64,000 nucleotides of DNA from Streptococcus cristatus (GCF_003943815.1 NZ_RJNA01000003.1:92382-156381); one strand, 5' to 3'; counted from the stretch's first letter, positions 45,405-58,185 are shown. The notes: generated by a model not told the origin, from the sequence alone. Numbers and translations: made by a program.

Positions 45405-46637
45405 ATGCCTTCACAGCGAAGAACATTTGAGTCTCGGATTGATTACAGCTTGCTTTTACCTGTCTTGCTCTTACTCTCAATCGGAGTTACGGCTATTTAT
45501 ATAGCGGTTAGTCATGATTATCCAAATAATGTCTTGCAGATTGTTGGTCAGCAAGTAGTTTGGATTTTATTAGGCTTTCTGATTAGCTTTATCGTTATGT
45601 TTTTTAACACTAAGTTTCTTTGGAAGATGACGCCTTTTCTGTATGTTTTAGGCTTAGGACTTATGGTTCTTCCGCTCATATTTTATAGTGAGAGCTTAGT
45701 GGCTTCTACAGGGGCGAAAAACTGGGTATCTATTCGCGGGGTTACTCTCTTTCAGCCATCTGAATTTATGAAAATCTCATATATTTTGATGCTGTCGCGA
45801 GTTGTAGTGAAGTTTCTGCAGCAAAATAAGAACTATGAGCGGACCATTGCTTTAGATCTCTTTTTGATTGTAAAATTAGCATTATATACCTTGCCGGTTT
45901 TGTTGCTTTTGGCCTTGCAGAGTGATTTAGGAACAGCCCTAGTATTTGCTGCAATTTACTGCGGCATTGTTCTCTTATCTGGTGTTTCGTGGAAGATTAT
46001 TCTACCGGTTTTCTTGACAGTATCCCTTCTTTTTACTGTCTTTATGTTGATCTTTATTTCAAATGGTGGCCGTGCTTTTCTCCATGGTTTAGGGATGCCG
46101 ACTTACCAGATCAATCGGATCTCAGCCTGGCTCCATCCTTTTGAATATGCTCAGACAGTAACCTATCAGCAGGCACAGGGACAGATTGCTATTGGAAGTG
46201 GAGGTTTGTTAGGGCAAGGATTTAATGTCTCAAATCTTCTAGTACCTGTCCGTGAAAGTGATATGATTTTCACCGTGATTGCAGAGGATTTTGGTTTTCT
46301 TGGTTCGAGTTTGGTGATTGTGATTTATCTGTTCTTGATTCATCGTATGCTTCAGATTACTATTAAGTCCAACAATCAGTTCTACACCTATATCTCGACC
46401 GGTCTCATTATGATGCTGCTCTTTCATATTTTTGAAAATATTGGTGCTGTGACAGGGATTTTGCCTTTGACAGGGATTCCACTCCCCTTCATTTCTCAAG
46501 GGGGCTCTTCCATCGTCAGCAATCTTATCGGAATCGGTCTCCTACTGTCTGTCTCTTATCAAAATAGCTTAGAAGAGGAGAAGCATGCGGTGACTCCGCC
46601 TATTCGTAAAAAAATTGTACTTAGAAAAATAAAATAA
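45405..46637 (+). CDS. rodA: SEDS glycosyltransferase RodA
   Basis: 410 residues with about ten membrane spans. SEDS proteins polymerise lipid II; RodA serves side-wall (peripheral) growth with a class B PBP. Family blocks: STGAKNWVSI, FQPSEFMKISYI, ALQSDLGTAL, the extracellular loop PVRESDMIFTVIAEDFGF, and the last-span ISQGGSSIVSNL. The sequence fits pneumococcal RodA rather than FtsW. AAAGGA precedes the start. Confidence 0.93.
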   Translation: MPSQRRTFESRIDYSLLLPVLLLLSIGVTAIYIAVSHDYPNNVLQIVGQQVVWILLGFLISFIVMFFNTKFLWKMTPFLYVLGLGLMVLPLIFYSESLVASTGAKNWVSIRGVTLFQPSEFMKISYILMLSRVVVKFLQQNKNYERTIALDLFLIVKLALYTLPVLLLLALQSDLGTALVFAAIYCGIVLLSGVSWKIILPVFLTVSLLFTVFMLIFISNGGRAFLHGLGMPTYQINRISAWLHPFEYAQTVTYQQAQGQIAIGSGGLLGQGFNVSNLLVPVRESDMIFTVIAEDFGFLGSSLVIVIYLFLIHRMLQITIKSNNQFYTYISTGLIMMLLFHIFENIGAVTGILPLTGIPLPFISQGGSSIVSNLIGIGLLLSVSYQNSLEEEKHAVTPPIRKKIVLRKIK

Positions 46638-46673
46638 GAAGTGGATACCTTGTATCCTAGAAAGGTATTTTAC

Positions 46674-47222
46674 ATGAAAAAAGTAGCTCTCATGTTAGCC
46701 AATGGCTTTGAAGAAATTGAAGCCCTCACTGTTGTCGATGTCTTGCGTCGTGCAGGCTTTATCTGTGATATGATTGGTTTTGAGGAGGCTGTGACAGGTT
46801 CTCATCAGATTACTGTCAAAGCTGATCAAGTCTGGAATGGGAATCTATCTGCTTATGATATGGTCGTTCTTCCAGGCGGTATGCCAGGATCAACAAATCT
46901 GCGAGATGACGATCGCCTGATGGAAGTTCTACAGGAATTTCAAGCAGAAGATAAATTTGTCGCAGCTATCTGTGCGGCTCCGATTGCCCTTGACCGCGCA
47001 GGTCTGCTGAATGGCAAGAACTTTACTTGCTACGATGGAGTGGAAGCAAACATTGAGAATGGTAGCTATCAGAAGCAGACCGTTGTCGTAGACGGAAAGT
47101 TAATCACCAGCCGTGGCCCATCTACAGCCCTACCTTTTGCCTATGAGTTGGTTCACCAGTTAGGCGGAGATGCGGACCAATTGGCAAGTTCTATGCTTTT
47201 TAAAGATGTTTTTGAGAACTAA
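46674..47222 (+). CDS. DJ-1/PfpI family protein
   Basis: 182 residues from MKKVALMLANGFEEIEA; the upstream in-frame ATG at 46641 lacks family sequence. The nucleophile elbow AAICAAPIALDRAG contains the conserved Cys, and Glu in FEEIEA is its usual partner. DJ-1 homologues act as glyoxalase III or protein deglycase; older labels say ThiJ. A perfect terminator follows. Confidence 0.9.
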   Translation: MKKVALMLANGFEEIEALTVVDVLRRAGFICDMIGFEEAVTGSHQITVKADQVWNGNLSAYDMVVLPGGMPGSTNLRDDDRLMEVLQEFQAEDKFVAAICAAPIALDRAGLLNGKNFTCYDGVEANIENGSYQKQTVVVDGKLITSRGPSTALPFAYELVHQLGGDADQLASSMLFKDVFEN

Positions 47223-47225
47223 AAA

Positions 47226-47254
47226 ATTCACTCGATTTTCGAGTGAATTTTTTC
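47226..47254. terminator. Terminator after the DJ-1 gene
   Basis: AAATTCACTCG/CGAGTGAATTT stem with loop ATTTT, followed by TTTT. Confidence 0.9.
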
Positions 47255-47328
47255 TGTCTAAGTTGGATGAAAAATCGATGAAAATATGCTATTTCATCAT
47301 AAATAAAAGCCCTTTTTTTCAAAAAATA

Positions 47329-47337
47329 TGATATAAT
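47329..47337 (+). promoter_or_regulatory. Extended -10 before the HAD-gyrB operon, predicted leaderless
   Basis: TGATATAAT, then AAAGGGT and the ATG at 47345. The AAAGGG looks like a ribosome site but would lie upstream of the expected start of transcription. Confidence 0.65.
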
Positions 47338-47344
47338 AAAGGGT

Positions 47345-49874
<2,530 letters not shown>

Positions 49875-49959
49875 AAAGTTAGAAAAAACAACCATTACAA
49901 ATGAATTTGTGATATAATCAATATGTTTGCTTTTTAGTAAAAGAATGAAGGAGTTTTAT

Positions 49960-51684
49960 ATGTCTAATGGACTGATTATTCTCATTATTGTAGTAGCAGC
50001 ACTATTAATTTTAGGATATTTTACTGCTATCTATATGAGAAAACGAAATGAAGCGAAGCTTCGAAGTTTGGAGGAGAAAAAAGAGGAACTTTACAATCTT
50101 CCCGTGAATGATGAAGTGGAAGAAGTTAAAAATTTACATTTGATCGGGCAAAGTCAAGTGACTTTCCGTGAATGGAATCAAAAATGGGTAGACCTCTCTT
50201 TAAATTCATTTGCTGATATTGAGAACAATCTCTTTGAGGCAGAGGGCTACAATAATTCTTTCCGTTTCCTCAAAGCCAAGCATGCGATTGAAAACATTGA
50301 AAGCCAAATTGATTTAATCAGTGAAGATATTCATGCGATTCGTCAAGCTTTAGAAGATCTAAAAAAACAAGAATCTAAAAATAGCGGACGAGTTTTACAT
50401 GCCCTAGATCTATTTGAAAATTTGCAGCATACTGTGGCTAGCAATCCTGACGCTTATGGACGAGCTCTTGCAGAAATTCAGAAGCAAATGGAAAATATTG
50501 AGTCTGATTTCTCTCAATTTGTTACTCTCAATTCTTCAGGGGATCCTGTGGAAGCGGCAGAAATCTTAGACAAAGCAGAAGATCGTATCTTGGCACTAAC
50601 ACAGATCGTCGAAAAAGTTCCAGCAATTGTAGAAGACTTGACTGAGAAATTACCAGATCAATTAGAAGATTTGGAGTCTGGCTACCGTAAATTATTGGAA
50701 ACCAATTATCATTTTATTGAGACTGATTTAGAGGTGCGTTTCCAACAACTTCGTGCTAGTTTGAAACGAAATGAAGAAAATCTTGCGGCTTTGGAGTTGG
50801 ATAATGCTTTGTATGAGAATGAACAAATTCAAGAGGAAATCGATGCTCTGTATGCCATCTTTACTCGAGAGATTGAGGCTCATAAAGTCGTTGAGAAGTT
50901 GGTGAACTACCTTCCTGACTATTTAGAACATACTAAAGAGAATAACCAACAGCTTCAAAGCGAAATGGAACGTTTATCACATTCCTTCTTGCTACCAGAA
51001 CCTGAAATAAATCATATCAAGGATTTGAAATCGGAATTATCTGCTCAAGAAGCAGTGGTACACTCTTCACTTGAAGATACAGCTGAAATGAAGAAACCTT
51101 TCTCATTGGTTAGAGAAGAGTTGGAAGCTATTCAAGACCGATTGAAAGAAATCGAAGATGAACAGATTGAACTTGGTGAGCAACTAGAAAAGATCGAAAA
51201 AGACGATGTCAATGCCCGTCAAAAGGTTACGATTTACGCCAATAAATTGCATACGATTAAGCGATTTATGGAAAAACGTAATTTACCAGGTATTCCGGAG
51301 TCCTTCTTAACAATTTTCTTTGGAGCAAGCGACTATATTGAGGAGCTGGCTAGAGAGTTGGAGGCAACTCGTGTGAATATTGAATCTGTTAACCGTTGGT
51401 TAGAGATTCTGGCAAATACAATGAATGAATTGGAAGAAGAGACATATCGAATCGTTCGAAATTCTACCTTAACAGAGCAGTTGCTACAATACTCTAACCG
51501 TTATCGTTCCTTCGATGATAATGTGCAGGCAGCTTTTAATGAATCCCTTCATGCCTTTGAAGTTGAATTTGACTATGCAAAATCTTTGGAAATTATTTCA
51601 AAAGCCTTGGATATTGTTGAGCCTGGAGTTTCAGCTCGTTTTATCAATTCATATGAAAAAACACGCGAAAATATTCGCTTCTAA
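49960..51684 (+). CDS. ezrA: Septation ring regulator EzrA
   Basis: 574 residues from the ATG at 49960 (AAGGAG 6-8 bp ahead). One N-terminal membrane span (about 3-22) followed by a long array of spectrin-like helical repeats, the EzrA layout. Residues about 100-560 are heptad-rich with almost no proline. EzrA binds FtsZ and in streptococci also helps midcell peptidoglycan synthesis. It has its own promoter (-10 near 49911) and terminator. Confidence 0.95.
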   Translation: MSNGLIILIIVVAALLILGYFTAIYMRKRNEAKLRSLEEKKEELYNLPVNDEVEEVKNLHLIGQSQVTFREWNQKWVDLSLNSFADIENNLFEAEGYNNSFRFLKAKHAIENIESQIDLISEDIHAIRQALEDLKKQESKNSGRVLHALDLFENLQHTVASNPDAYGRALAEIQKQMENIESDFSQFVTLNSSGDPVEAAEILDKAEDRILALTQIVEKVPAIVEDLTEKLPDQLEDLESGYRKLLETNYHFIETDLEVRFQQLRASLKRNEENLAALELDNALYENEQIQEEIDALYAIFTREIEAHKVVEKLVNYLPDYLEHTKENNQQLQSEMERLSHSFLLPEPEINHIKDLKSELSAQEAVVHSSLEDTAEMKKPFSLVREELEAIQDRLKEIEDEQIELGEQLEKIEKDDVNARQKVTIYANKLHTIKRFMEKRNLPGIPESFLTIFFGASDYIEELARELEATRVNIESVNRWLEILANTMNELEEETYRIVRNSTLTEQLLQYSNRYRSFDDNVQAAFNESLHAFEVEFDYAKSLEIISKALDIVEPGVSARFINSYEKTRENIRF

Positions 51685-51685
51685 G

Positions 51686-51711
51686 AAAGTTCCTTCGGGA
51701 ACTTTTTTCTT
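51686..51711 (+). terminator. ezrA terminator
   Basis: AAAGTTCC-TTCG-GGAACTTT perfect 8-bp stem, then TTT. Confidence 0.93.
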
Positions 51712-51783
51712 TGCAATCTAGCTTGTTTTGCTATTAAAAATCCTGTATAATACAACAAATCACAGAAAATATGAGGTGAGTAG

Positions 51784-52431
51784 ATGAGTCAGGTCAAAGG
51801 TTTGTTGGTTATGGATGTAGATAGCACTCTTATTATGGAAGAGGGTATTGATTTGCTAGGCGAGGAAGCTGGAATTGGGCAGCAAGTAGCTGCTATCACC
51901 GAGCGAGCCATGCGCGGGGAATTGGATTTCGAGGCTGCCTTACGGGAGAGGGTTTCACTCTTGGAGGGACTTCCGGAAACTATCTTTTCTCGGATAGCTG
52001 ACAAGATTCATTTCACGCCTGGCGCCAAAAAATTAGTAGATGGGCTGCATGCGCGTGGCTACAAGGTTGGTTTGGTGTCAGGTGGTTTTCATGAAACGGT
52101 GGATAGACTGGCTGAGGAGCTAGGAATTGACTATGTAAAGGCCAATCGCTTAGAAATCAAGAACGGCTTCCTGACAGGTCGTGTTTTAGGAGAGATTGTT
52201 AGCAAAGATACTAAAGTTCAGATGCTGAAAGAATGGGCTCAAGAAAACGATTTGGAATTAAATCAAACCATTGCTATGGGGGATGGCGCCAATGATTTGC
52301 CTATGATTCAAACGGCAGGCATTGGAATTGCTTTTAACGCCAAGCCAATTGTAAGAGAGCAAGCACCCTATCAAATCAATGTTTATGACCTCTATCAAGT
52401 AATGGATATTTTAGATGGGAAGGAAAAATAG
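51784..52431 (+). CDS. serB: Phosphoserine phosphatase
   Basis: 215 residues, HAD superfamily. DVDSTLI has the nucleophile Asp11 and acid Asp13; LVSGGF supplies the motif II Ser, SKDTKV the motif III Lys, and GDGANDLPM motif IV. The small cap (about 22-78) fits SerB. It makes serine from phosphoserine. GAGGTGAG precedes the ATG. Glycerate kinase follows by 8 bp; both touch three-carbon phosphoglycerate metabolism. Confidence 0.92.
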   Translation: MSQVKGLLVMDVDSTLIMEEGIDLLGEEAGIGQQVAAITERAMRGELDFEAALRERVSLLEGLPETIFSRIADKIHFTPGAKKLVDGLHARGYKVGLVSGGFHETVDRLAEELGIDYVKANRLEIKNGFLTGRVLGEIVSKDTKVQMLKEWAQENDLELNQTIAMGDGANDLPMIQTAGIGIAFNAKPIVREQAPYQINVYDLYQVMDILDGKEK

Positions 52432-52439
52432 GAGGCACG

Positions 52440-53573
52440 ATGCATATCTTATTAGCACCAGATTCTTTTAAGGAAAGTTTGTCTGCCGTTCAGGTAGCAG
52501 AAGCCTTGAAAGAAGGTTTCTCCCAAGCCTTGCCAGAGGCGACTTTTGACTTACTACCTATTGGAGATGGCGGCGAAGGGACTGTGGCTGCCTTGGTCTC
52601 TGCTATGAAGCTAAAAGAGTTTCGTCACTGGGTAACTGGACCTTTCGGCCAGCCAGTCGAAATGAAATATGCAAGACAAGACCAGCTCGCTCTCTTTGAA
52701 ATGGCAGATTTAGTGGGACTGGCTTTAATTCCTAAGGAAAAACGCAATCCTTTAGGCTTAGAAACCAGAGGGCTGGGGGAGCTGATTATTCATTTGGTCG
52801 AACATGGAGTCAGGAAGATTCTGGTCGGTGTTGGAGGATCGGCGACGAACGATGGAGGTATCGGTATGGCAGCTGGTCTGGGCTATGAATTTTTTGATGA
52901 AAACAATCATCAACTGCGGCCTGTCGGTTCCTCTCTAGGGAGAGTTGCCCGAATTTCTGCGGAACGTGTTCCAACTTGCTTGGATGATATAGAAATCGAA
53001 ATTTTGACAGATGTGTCCAATCCTTTATGTGGGCAGCAGGGAGCAACGCAGATTTTTGGACGACAGAAAGGTCTGCCTGAATGGCTTCTTTCATCTGTCG
53101 ATCAGGAAATGAGGAACTTCTATGAACTGGCCAATCCGCAGATTTTCACCCAAGCTAGTGCTGGTGCAGGAGGAGGCATGGCAGCAGGGCTGGTCACATT
53201 TGCCAAGGGGAAAGTCGTGTCAGGAATTGATACCTGTCTGGATTTGTTGGATTTTGACCGCAGGGTTAAAGAAGCGGACTTGGTTGTTGTCGGTGAGGGG
53301 CGCATGGATAAGCAGTCTTTGGCGGGAAAGGCCCCAGTTGGAATCGCAAGGAGGACGCCAAAAGGGATTCCCGTTCTTGCGATCTGTGGCAGTTTGGCTG
53401 ATGATTTGCCTCCATTTCCTAGGGAGAATATCCATGCAGCTTTTCCCATTATCTCGCAAGTGGCAGATTTGGACGTAACCTTAGCTCAAGCGAGGGAAAA
53501 TCTGGTTCGTACAGCTTGCAATATTGGCAACCTATTAGCCATCAAAAAAAGAGAGTGGGACAGAAATCGGTAA
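52440..53573 (+). CDS. glxK: Glycerate kinase (GlxK/GarK family)
   Basis: 377 residues. Converts glycerate to phosphoglycerate. Blocks: LAPDSFKESLSA, GDGGEGT, VGVGGSATNDGGIGMA, TDVSNPLCG and GEGRMDKQS. The last eight codons (encoding the end of KKREWDRNR) and the stop lie inside repeat copy B, so the natural C-terminus has been replaced or extended by the repeat. The change is outside the recognised motifs and probably tolerated. GAGGC lies just ahead of the start. Confidence 0.92.
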   Translation: MHILLAPDSFKESLSAVQVAEALKEGFSQALPEATFDLLPIGDGGEGTVAALVSAMKLKEFRHWVTGPFGQPVEMKYARQDQLALFEMADLVGLALIPKEKRNPLGLETRGLGELIIHLVEHGVRKILVGVGGSATNDGGIGMAAGLGYEFFDENNHQLRPVGSSLGRVARISAERVPTCLDDIEIEILTDVSNPLCGQQGATQIFGRQKGLPEWLLSSVDQEMRNFYELANPQIFTQASAGAGGGMAAGLVTFAKGKVVSGIDTCLDLLDFDRRVKEADLVVVGEGRMDKQSLAGKAPVGIARRTPKGIPVLAICGSLADDLPPFPRENIHAAFPIISQVADLDVTLAQARENLVRTACNIGNLLAIKKREWDRNR

Positions 53574-53725
53574 TTGGTTAGAATTCGATTTCGTCGTCCC
53601 ACCTCCGCACAGTTGAGCAGGGCTGTAAAAGCTGATGAAATCAGCGTAGTAGAGCCCGCTCAACCACTGCGTCTTGCTCGACAATCTAAAGACAATTGAG
53701 AGGCTAGGACTTTTGTCCCAGCCTC
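53551..53725 (+). repeat. 175-bp three-hairpin intergenic repeat, copy B
   Basis: Same orientation as copy A. It begins inside the glycerate kinase reading frame and ends inside the NTF2-like frame of the other strand, giving the stop codon to each (TAA at 53571-53573 on plus, TAG at 53704-53706 on minus). Stem II is GTTGAGC/GCTCAAC, where A and C have T-A at the last pair. Its end forms a T-tailed terminator. Confidence 0.92.
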
Positions 53726-53730
53726 TTTTT
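53700..53730 (+). terminator. Terminator formed by the end of repeat copy B
   Basis: GAGGCT-a-GGAC-TTTT-GTCC-c-AGCCTC followed by TTTTT. It should end the serB-glxK transcript. Confidence 0.85.
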
Positions 53731-54054
53731 CAGTAAATATTCGATTTCTTTGACAATTAAGCCGTTTGCAAATTCAAATAGATCGCAGGAAAGTTCCCCA
53801 TGGTCATTGACCAAAATTGTTAGAATCCGACTTTGCTCGGAATTGCTGTGATAGTATTGGCAACAAAACTGTGCGGAACTGTTCTGATAGGCTTCCTGTA
53901 TCCTGTGGAGATAGGCTTCTTTTCCCTGAATGATTTCTGAGGATTCTCCATGTAGCTCCCAGACGATATGCTCGTCTAAAAAAGTTTGATAAATGTCCCA
54001 GTCGCGCTGATTTTCTGCCTCGAAAAAGATAAATAATTTCTCTAAATTTGTCAT
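53704..54054 (-). CDS. NTF2/SnoaL-like small protein
   Basis: 116 residues. The alpha+beta cone pattern (FFEAENQRDWDIYQTFLDEHIVWEL, then IQGKEAYLHRIQEAY) is that of SnoaL-like NTF2 proteins; function unknown. The start overlaps the YueI-like gene by 4 bp (ATGA). The final residues RLGQKS and the stop are encoded by repeat copy B, so this C-terminus is also derived from the element. Confidence 0.75.
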   Translation of the reverse strand: MTNLEKLFIFFEAENQRDWDIYQTFLDEHIVWELHGESSEIIQGKEAYLHRIQEAYQNSSAQFCCQYYHSNSEQSRILTILVNDHGELSCDLFEFANGLIVKEIEYLLKKRLGQKS

Positions 54055-54509
54055 TTATGAAACATTTTTTTCCAAAGGGAGGTTTTCTTGCGGATAGATG
54101 GTTTATTCTCTGATTGGTGGAGGACGTCAGCAAATTGCTTGCTCAAGTCCTTTTCTTCTATGGTCACAGGATGATCGCTATGAATCACCAAACCGAAAGG
54201 AGAGGATTGGCAAAAAGCAGAGACGATGGTGGCCTCGCAGCCTAAATCTTTGGCGGTTTTTAGGTAGAAAACCTGCTGGCTGGATATGACTTCAGGCGAT
54301 ATTTTGACTGTGACGGGATGGTAGCTTTCAGTGATGTATTCGACTATTTCTTTAAAATGCTTCTTTAGAAGCGAGGAATTGGCATCCGAAATAGAGCAGT
54401 AAGCAATCACCCGCTCTTCAAAAGTTTCCAAAAATTTGCGCTGTTCATCAGGATTGAGCTTAGCATTTCCCTGAGATTTTTCCATGATAATGTTATTTAG
54501 ATCTGTCAT
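54051..54509 (-). CDS. YueI/DUF1694 family protein
   Basis: 152 residues. GNAKLNPDEQRKFLETFEERVI at the start and the block CEATIVSAFCQSSPFGLVIHSD fit DUF1694 (YueI), a family of unknown function in Firmicutes. No signal or membrane segment; basic end KKTSLWKKMFHK. The start follows TGATATACT by 6 bp, with no Shine-Dalgarno, so the mRNA may be leaderless. Confidence 0.82.
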   Translation of the reverse strand: MTDLNNIIMEKSQGNAKLNPDEQRKFLETFEERVIAYCSISDANSSLLKKHFKEIVEYITESYHPVTVKISPEVISSQQVFYLKTAKDLGCEATIVSAFCQSSPFGLVIHSDHPVTIEEKDLSKQFADVLHQSENKPSIRKKTSLWKKMFHK

Positions 54510-54515
54510 GTTTCT

Positions 54516-54524
54516 AGTATATCA
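54516..54524 (-). promoter_or_regulatory. Extended -10 of the YueI-like gene, predicted leaderless
   Basis: Minus strand TGATATACT, then AGAAAC, then ATG at 54509. Confidence 0.65.
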
Positions 54525-54626
54525 TAAATAAAGGATTTCTGATTTTCAAACCGTTAAGAAAAAGATAGGATGTAACCGATTGCATTTCAAAAATTGTGAT
54601 TTTTCAAGCAAAGCTGCTGTTTTTCC

Positions 54627-54655
54627 TTGAAAAAAAAGCGCTTTTGAGGTATCAT
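54627..54655 (+). promoter_or_regulatory. eno promoter with a palindrome between -35 and -10
   Basis: -35 TTGAAA (54627-54632), 17-bp spacer, -10 TATCAT (54650-54655). The spacer contains the perfect 12-bp palindrome AAAAGCGCTTTT (54634-54645). Its core matches the centre of the CcpA cre consensus but the outer positions do not fully agree. A catabolite regulator could bind here. Confidence 0.65.
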
Positions 54656-54675
54656 AGACTAGTAAATAATTTTAA

Positions 54676-55998
<1,323 letters not shown>

Positions 55999-56020
55999 TT
56001 CCTTCTAAAGGAATGAAGCA

Positions 56021-56052
56021 AATCCCTTGAGGCTAACTCAAGGGATTTTTAA
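56021..56052 (+). terminator. eno terminator
   Basis: AATCCCTTGAG/CTCAAGGGATT 11-bp stem, loop GCTAA, then TTT. Confidence 0.93.
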
Positions 56053-56074
56053 TAAATAAGGGGAGACTTTGGGG

Positions 56075-56659
56075 ATGTTTTATTTCATTTTGTATATCCT
56101 AAGCAGAGAGTGGGCAGCTCTTACCGTTTTATTTATAGGCCTCTTTTGGGCTTATAAACGCAAATCAAGCTCTCTGGCGCTTTTGGCAGTTCTATTATTT
56201 CTTATAATTACCAGTATATTCTGGTATCCTCGGTTCAGCCCATGGTTTGCTTTTCCCTTTTTATTTCTTGTTTTCTATTTATTGGTCAAAAGATATAGGT
56301 GGGTTCTTTATCCTGCTCTTGCTCTAGGAGCCTTGTTAGTGGCATTTTCTCCTATTCTTGGGATATTTTTTACTGTTTATGTTCCGGTGAACCATTATGC
56401 CTATCTTGAGGAAAAAGGGCAGACAATAGTGGTTCGAGAAGATTATTATGGAGCATTCTTTAGTAAGAGCGATATAGAGATTATGACTTATGTAAATGGT
56501 CAACTTGCTTATGCAAATAAGATGGTTTATGAAAAGGTTGACTTACATGATTTTAATAAGGACAAAGATGCCGATAAGGATGTTTTTCTTGCTCAACCCT
56601 TGACAAGGGAGCGATTGGAAGAATTACATGATTTTATGCATCGGAAATGGACCAAATAA
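56075..56659 (+). CDS. Membrane protein with a C-terminal extracytoplasmic domain
   Basis: 194 residues from the ATG at 56075 (GGGGAG upstream). Four to five hydrophobic segments fill residues 1-110; the remaining 85 residues are polar (YLEEKGQTIVVREDYYG, DFNKDKDADKDVF). I recognise no family. It lies alone between the eno terminator and a bidirectional terminator. Confidence 0.65.
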   Translation: MFYFILYILSREWAALTVLFIGLFWAYKRKSSSLALLAVLLFLIITSIFWYPRFSPWFAFPFLFLVFYLLVKRYRWVLYPALALGALLVAFSPILGIFFTVYVPVNHYAYLEEKGQTIVVREDYYGAFFSKSDIEIMTYVNGQLAYANKMVYEKVDLHDFNKDKDADKDVFLAQPLTRERLEELHDFMHRKWTK

Positions 56660-56672
56660 ACCTTGATGAATC

Positions 56673-56712
56673 AAAATAGCTGTTGGATCAGACCTCCAAC
56701 AGCTATTTTAAA
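56673..56712. terminator. Bidirectional terminator
   Basis: AAAATAGCTGTTGGA/TCCAACAGCTATTTT 15-bp stem, loop TCAGACC; A-run and T-run on both sides serve both convergent genes. Confidence 0.93.
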
Positions 56713-56719
56713 TAAGATT

Positions 56720-56905
56720 TTAGAAAATAGACTTAACTTTGTTGATGACGTCGTTGAGACCTTTTGAATTTGCGACCAAATCTTTAGCCTTATCTAAGTA
56801 TTCGCCTAGCTCATCTTTGTGGTCTTCGACAAACTTCTTAGCTGCATCAAAATCTTTCTTTTCGATCAATTCTTTGACTTTGTTAAACAATTCTACTGGA
56901 TTCAT
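56720..56905 (-). CDS. 61-residue helical protein
   Basis: Sequence starts MNPVELFNKVKELIEKKDF and is highly charged with heptad-like hydrophobics, predicted as two or three amphipathic helices. A good AAAGGAG site precedes the ATG and a strong terminator follows, so it is very likely expressed. No family recognised. It lies 31 bp downstream of the lactonase gene, probably in the same transcript. Confidence 0.72.
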   Translation of the reverse strand: MNPVELFNKVKELIEKKDFDAAKKFVEDHKDELGEYLDKAKDLVANSKGLNDVINKVKSIF

Positions 56906-56936
56906 CTTGAATGCTCCTTTGATAATTTTCTTTTGA

Positions 56937-57947
56937 TTATTGGAAGGTCACGCAGACAGCTTCTGGCACATAGAAATCATGAGAAATCTCTGTTAATCGG
57001 CCTGTTTCAGGATTGCGTTTGAAGACAGTCGCATTGTCCGAATCTTGGTGGACAGCGATGAGGTAGTTTTGGTCAGGTGTGATATTGAAATCGCGCGGAT
57101 TTTTACCCTTTGTTGGCGTGATCTCAACGAGCTGTAGACTTCCATCAGCTATAATTTGATAAACAGCTATTGAGTCATGGCCACGGTTAGAGCCATAGAG
57201 GAATTTTCCATCAGTAGAGAGACGAATGGCTGCAGTGCCGTTAAATTCTTCAAATCCTGCTGGGAGAGTTGAGATGGTTTGCAGGTGTTCAAACTGACCA
57301 ACGCCATCATAAATCAATACTTCGATGGTAGAATTTAGTTCGCATATAAGGTAAGCAATTTTATAGTGGTTATGAAAGACAATGTGGCGTGCCCCGGCTC
57401 CAGCAGCACATGTGTAGGTAGCCAATTTGTTCAGTTGTCCGTCTTCCGTCACATCGTAGGTAGTGACTTGATCTGTTCCGAGGTCACAAGTAATCAGATA
57501 TTGATCGGGAGTCAAGTCAGCATAGTGGACATGGGCAGAGGCTTGATTGGCATGAGGTCCTTGCCCGACATGAGTGTCTGAATCAGCTAGTTTTAGACTG
57601 CCATCTTCTTGCTGCTTGTAGACCAGCACTTGTCCCTTGTGGTAGTTGGCCCCGTAGACAAGTCCTCTTTCGTTATCCACAGCAACATAGCAAAGCGGTG
57701 CGCCTTCTTCAACCACATGATTGAGAAGCTGTCTCTTTTGGTCATAGGCCGCAATCCCGCCTTGTTCGTCTTTGGCACCAACGGTGTATAGATGATCAGC
57801 TTGGTCAAAGGCTAGATAAGTAGGGCTTGGTTCTTCGGCTACTAATTCTAAGTTTGAGAGTTGTCCCTTTTCAGTGTCAAAATCTGCCTTATAAATCCCT
57901 TGGGAAACTCGTCGGGTGTATGTTCCAAAATAAACTGTTTGAGTCAT
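56937..57947 (-). CDS. Seven-bladed propeller lactonase (6-phosphogluconolactonase-like)
   Basis: 336 residues. Family blocks: YFGTYTRRVSQGIY at the start, GQGPHANQASAHVHY, GAGARHIVFH, YGSNRGHDSIAVY, GKNPRDFNITPD. This is the lactonase/YkgB group, whose members hydrolyse 6-phosphogluconolactone or other sugar lactones; the exact substrate is uncertain. GAGGTGG precedes the ATG, and the promoter -10 TATAAT lies near 57980 on the minus strand. Confidence 0.9.
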   Translation of the reverse strand: MTQTVYFGTYTRRVSQGIYKADFDTEKGQLSNLELVAEEPSPTYLAFDQADHLYTVGAKDEQGGIAAYDQKRQLLNHVVEEGAPLCYVAVDNERGLVYGANYHKGQVLVYKQQEDGSLKLADSDTHVGQGPHANQASAHVHYADLTPDQYLITCDLGTDQVTTYDVTEDGQLNKLATYTCAAGAGARHIVFHNHYKIAYLICELNSTIEVLIYDGVGQFEHLQTISTLPAGFEEFNGTAAIRLSTDGKFLYGSNRGHDSIAVYQIIADGSLQLVEITPTKGKNPRDFNITPDQNYLIAVHQDSDNATVFKRNPETGRLTEISHDFYVPEAVCVTFQ

Positions 57948-58185
57948 GTTTCCACCTCATTCTTTTAAAATCAATCTATTATACCATAAAACGACTTAAG
58001 AAGCTGTTTGGATAGGAAAAGTCCTGTATCTATAGGAGAATCTCAAATTTTATCAAAAAATAGATAAAAAACAGATGGTGGGTAGGAAGGGGATAGACCA
58101 CTTTGATAGAATGGAATTGTTCAAAAAAACAAATACGATCAGGAAAGCTCAAAATTCCTGTTTTCTAAAACAAAGGAGAAATCAA

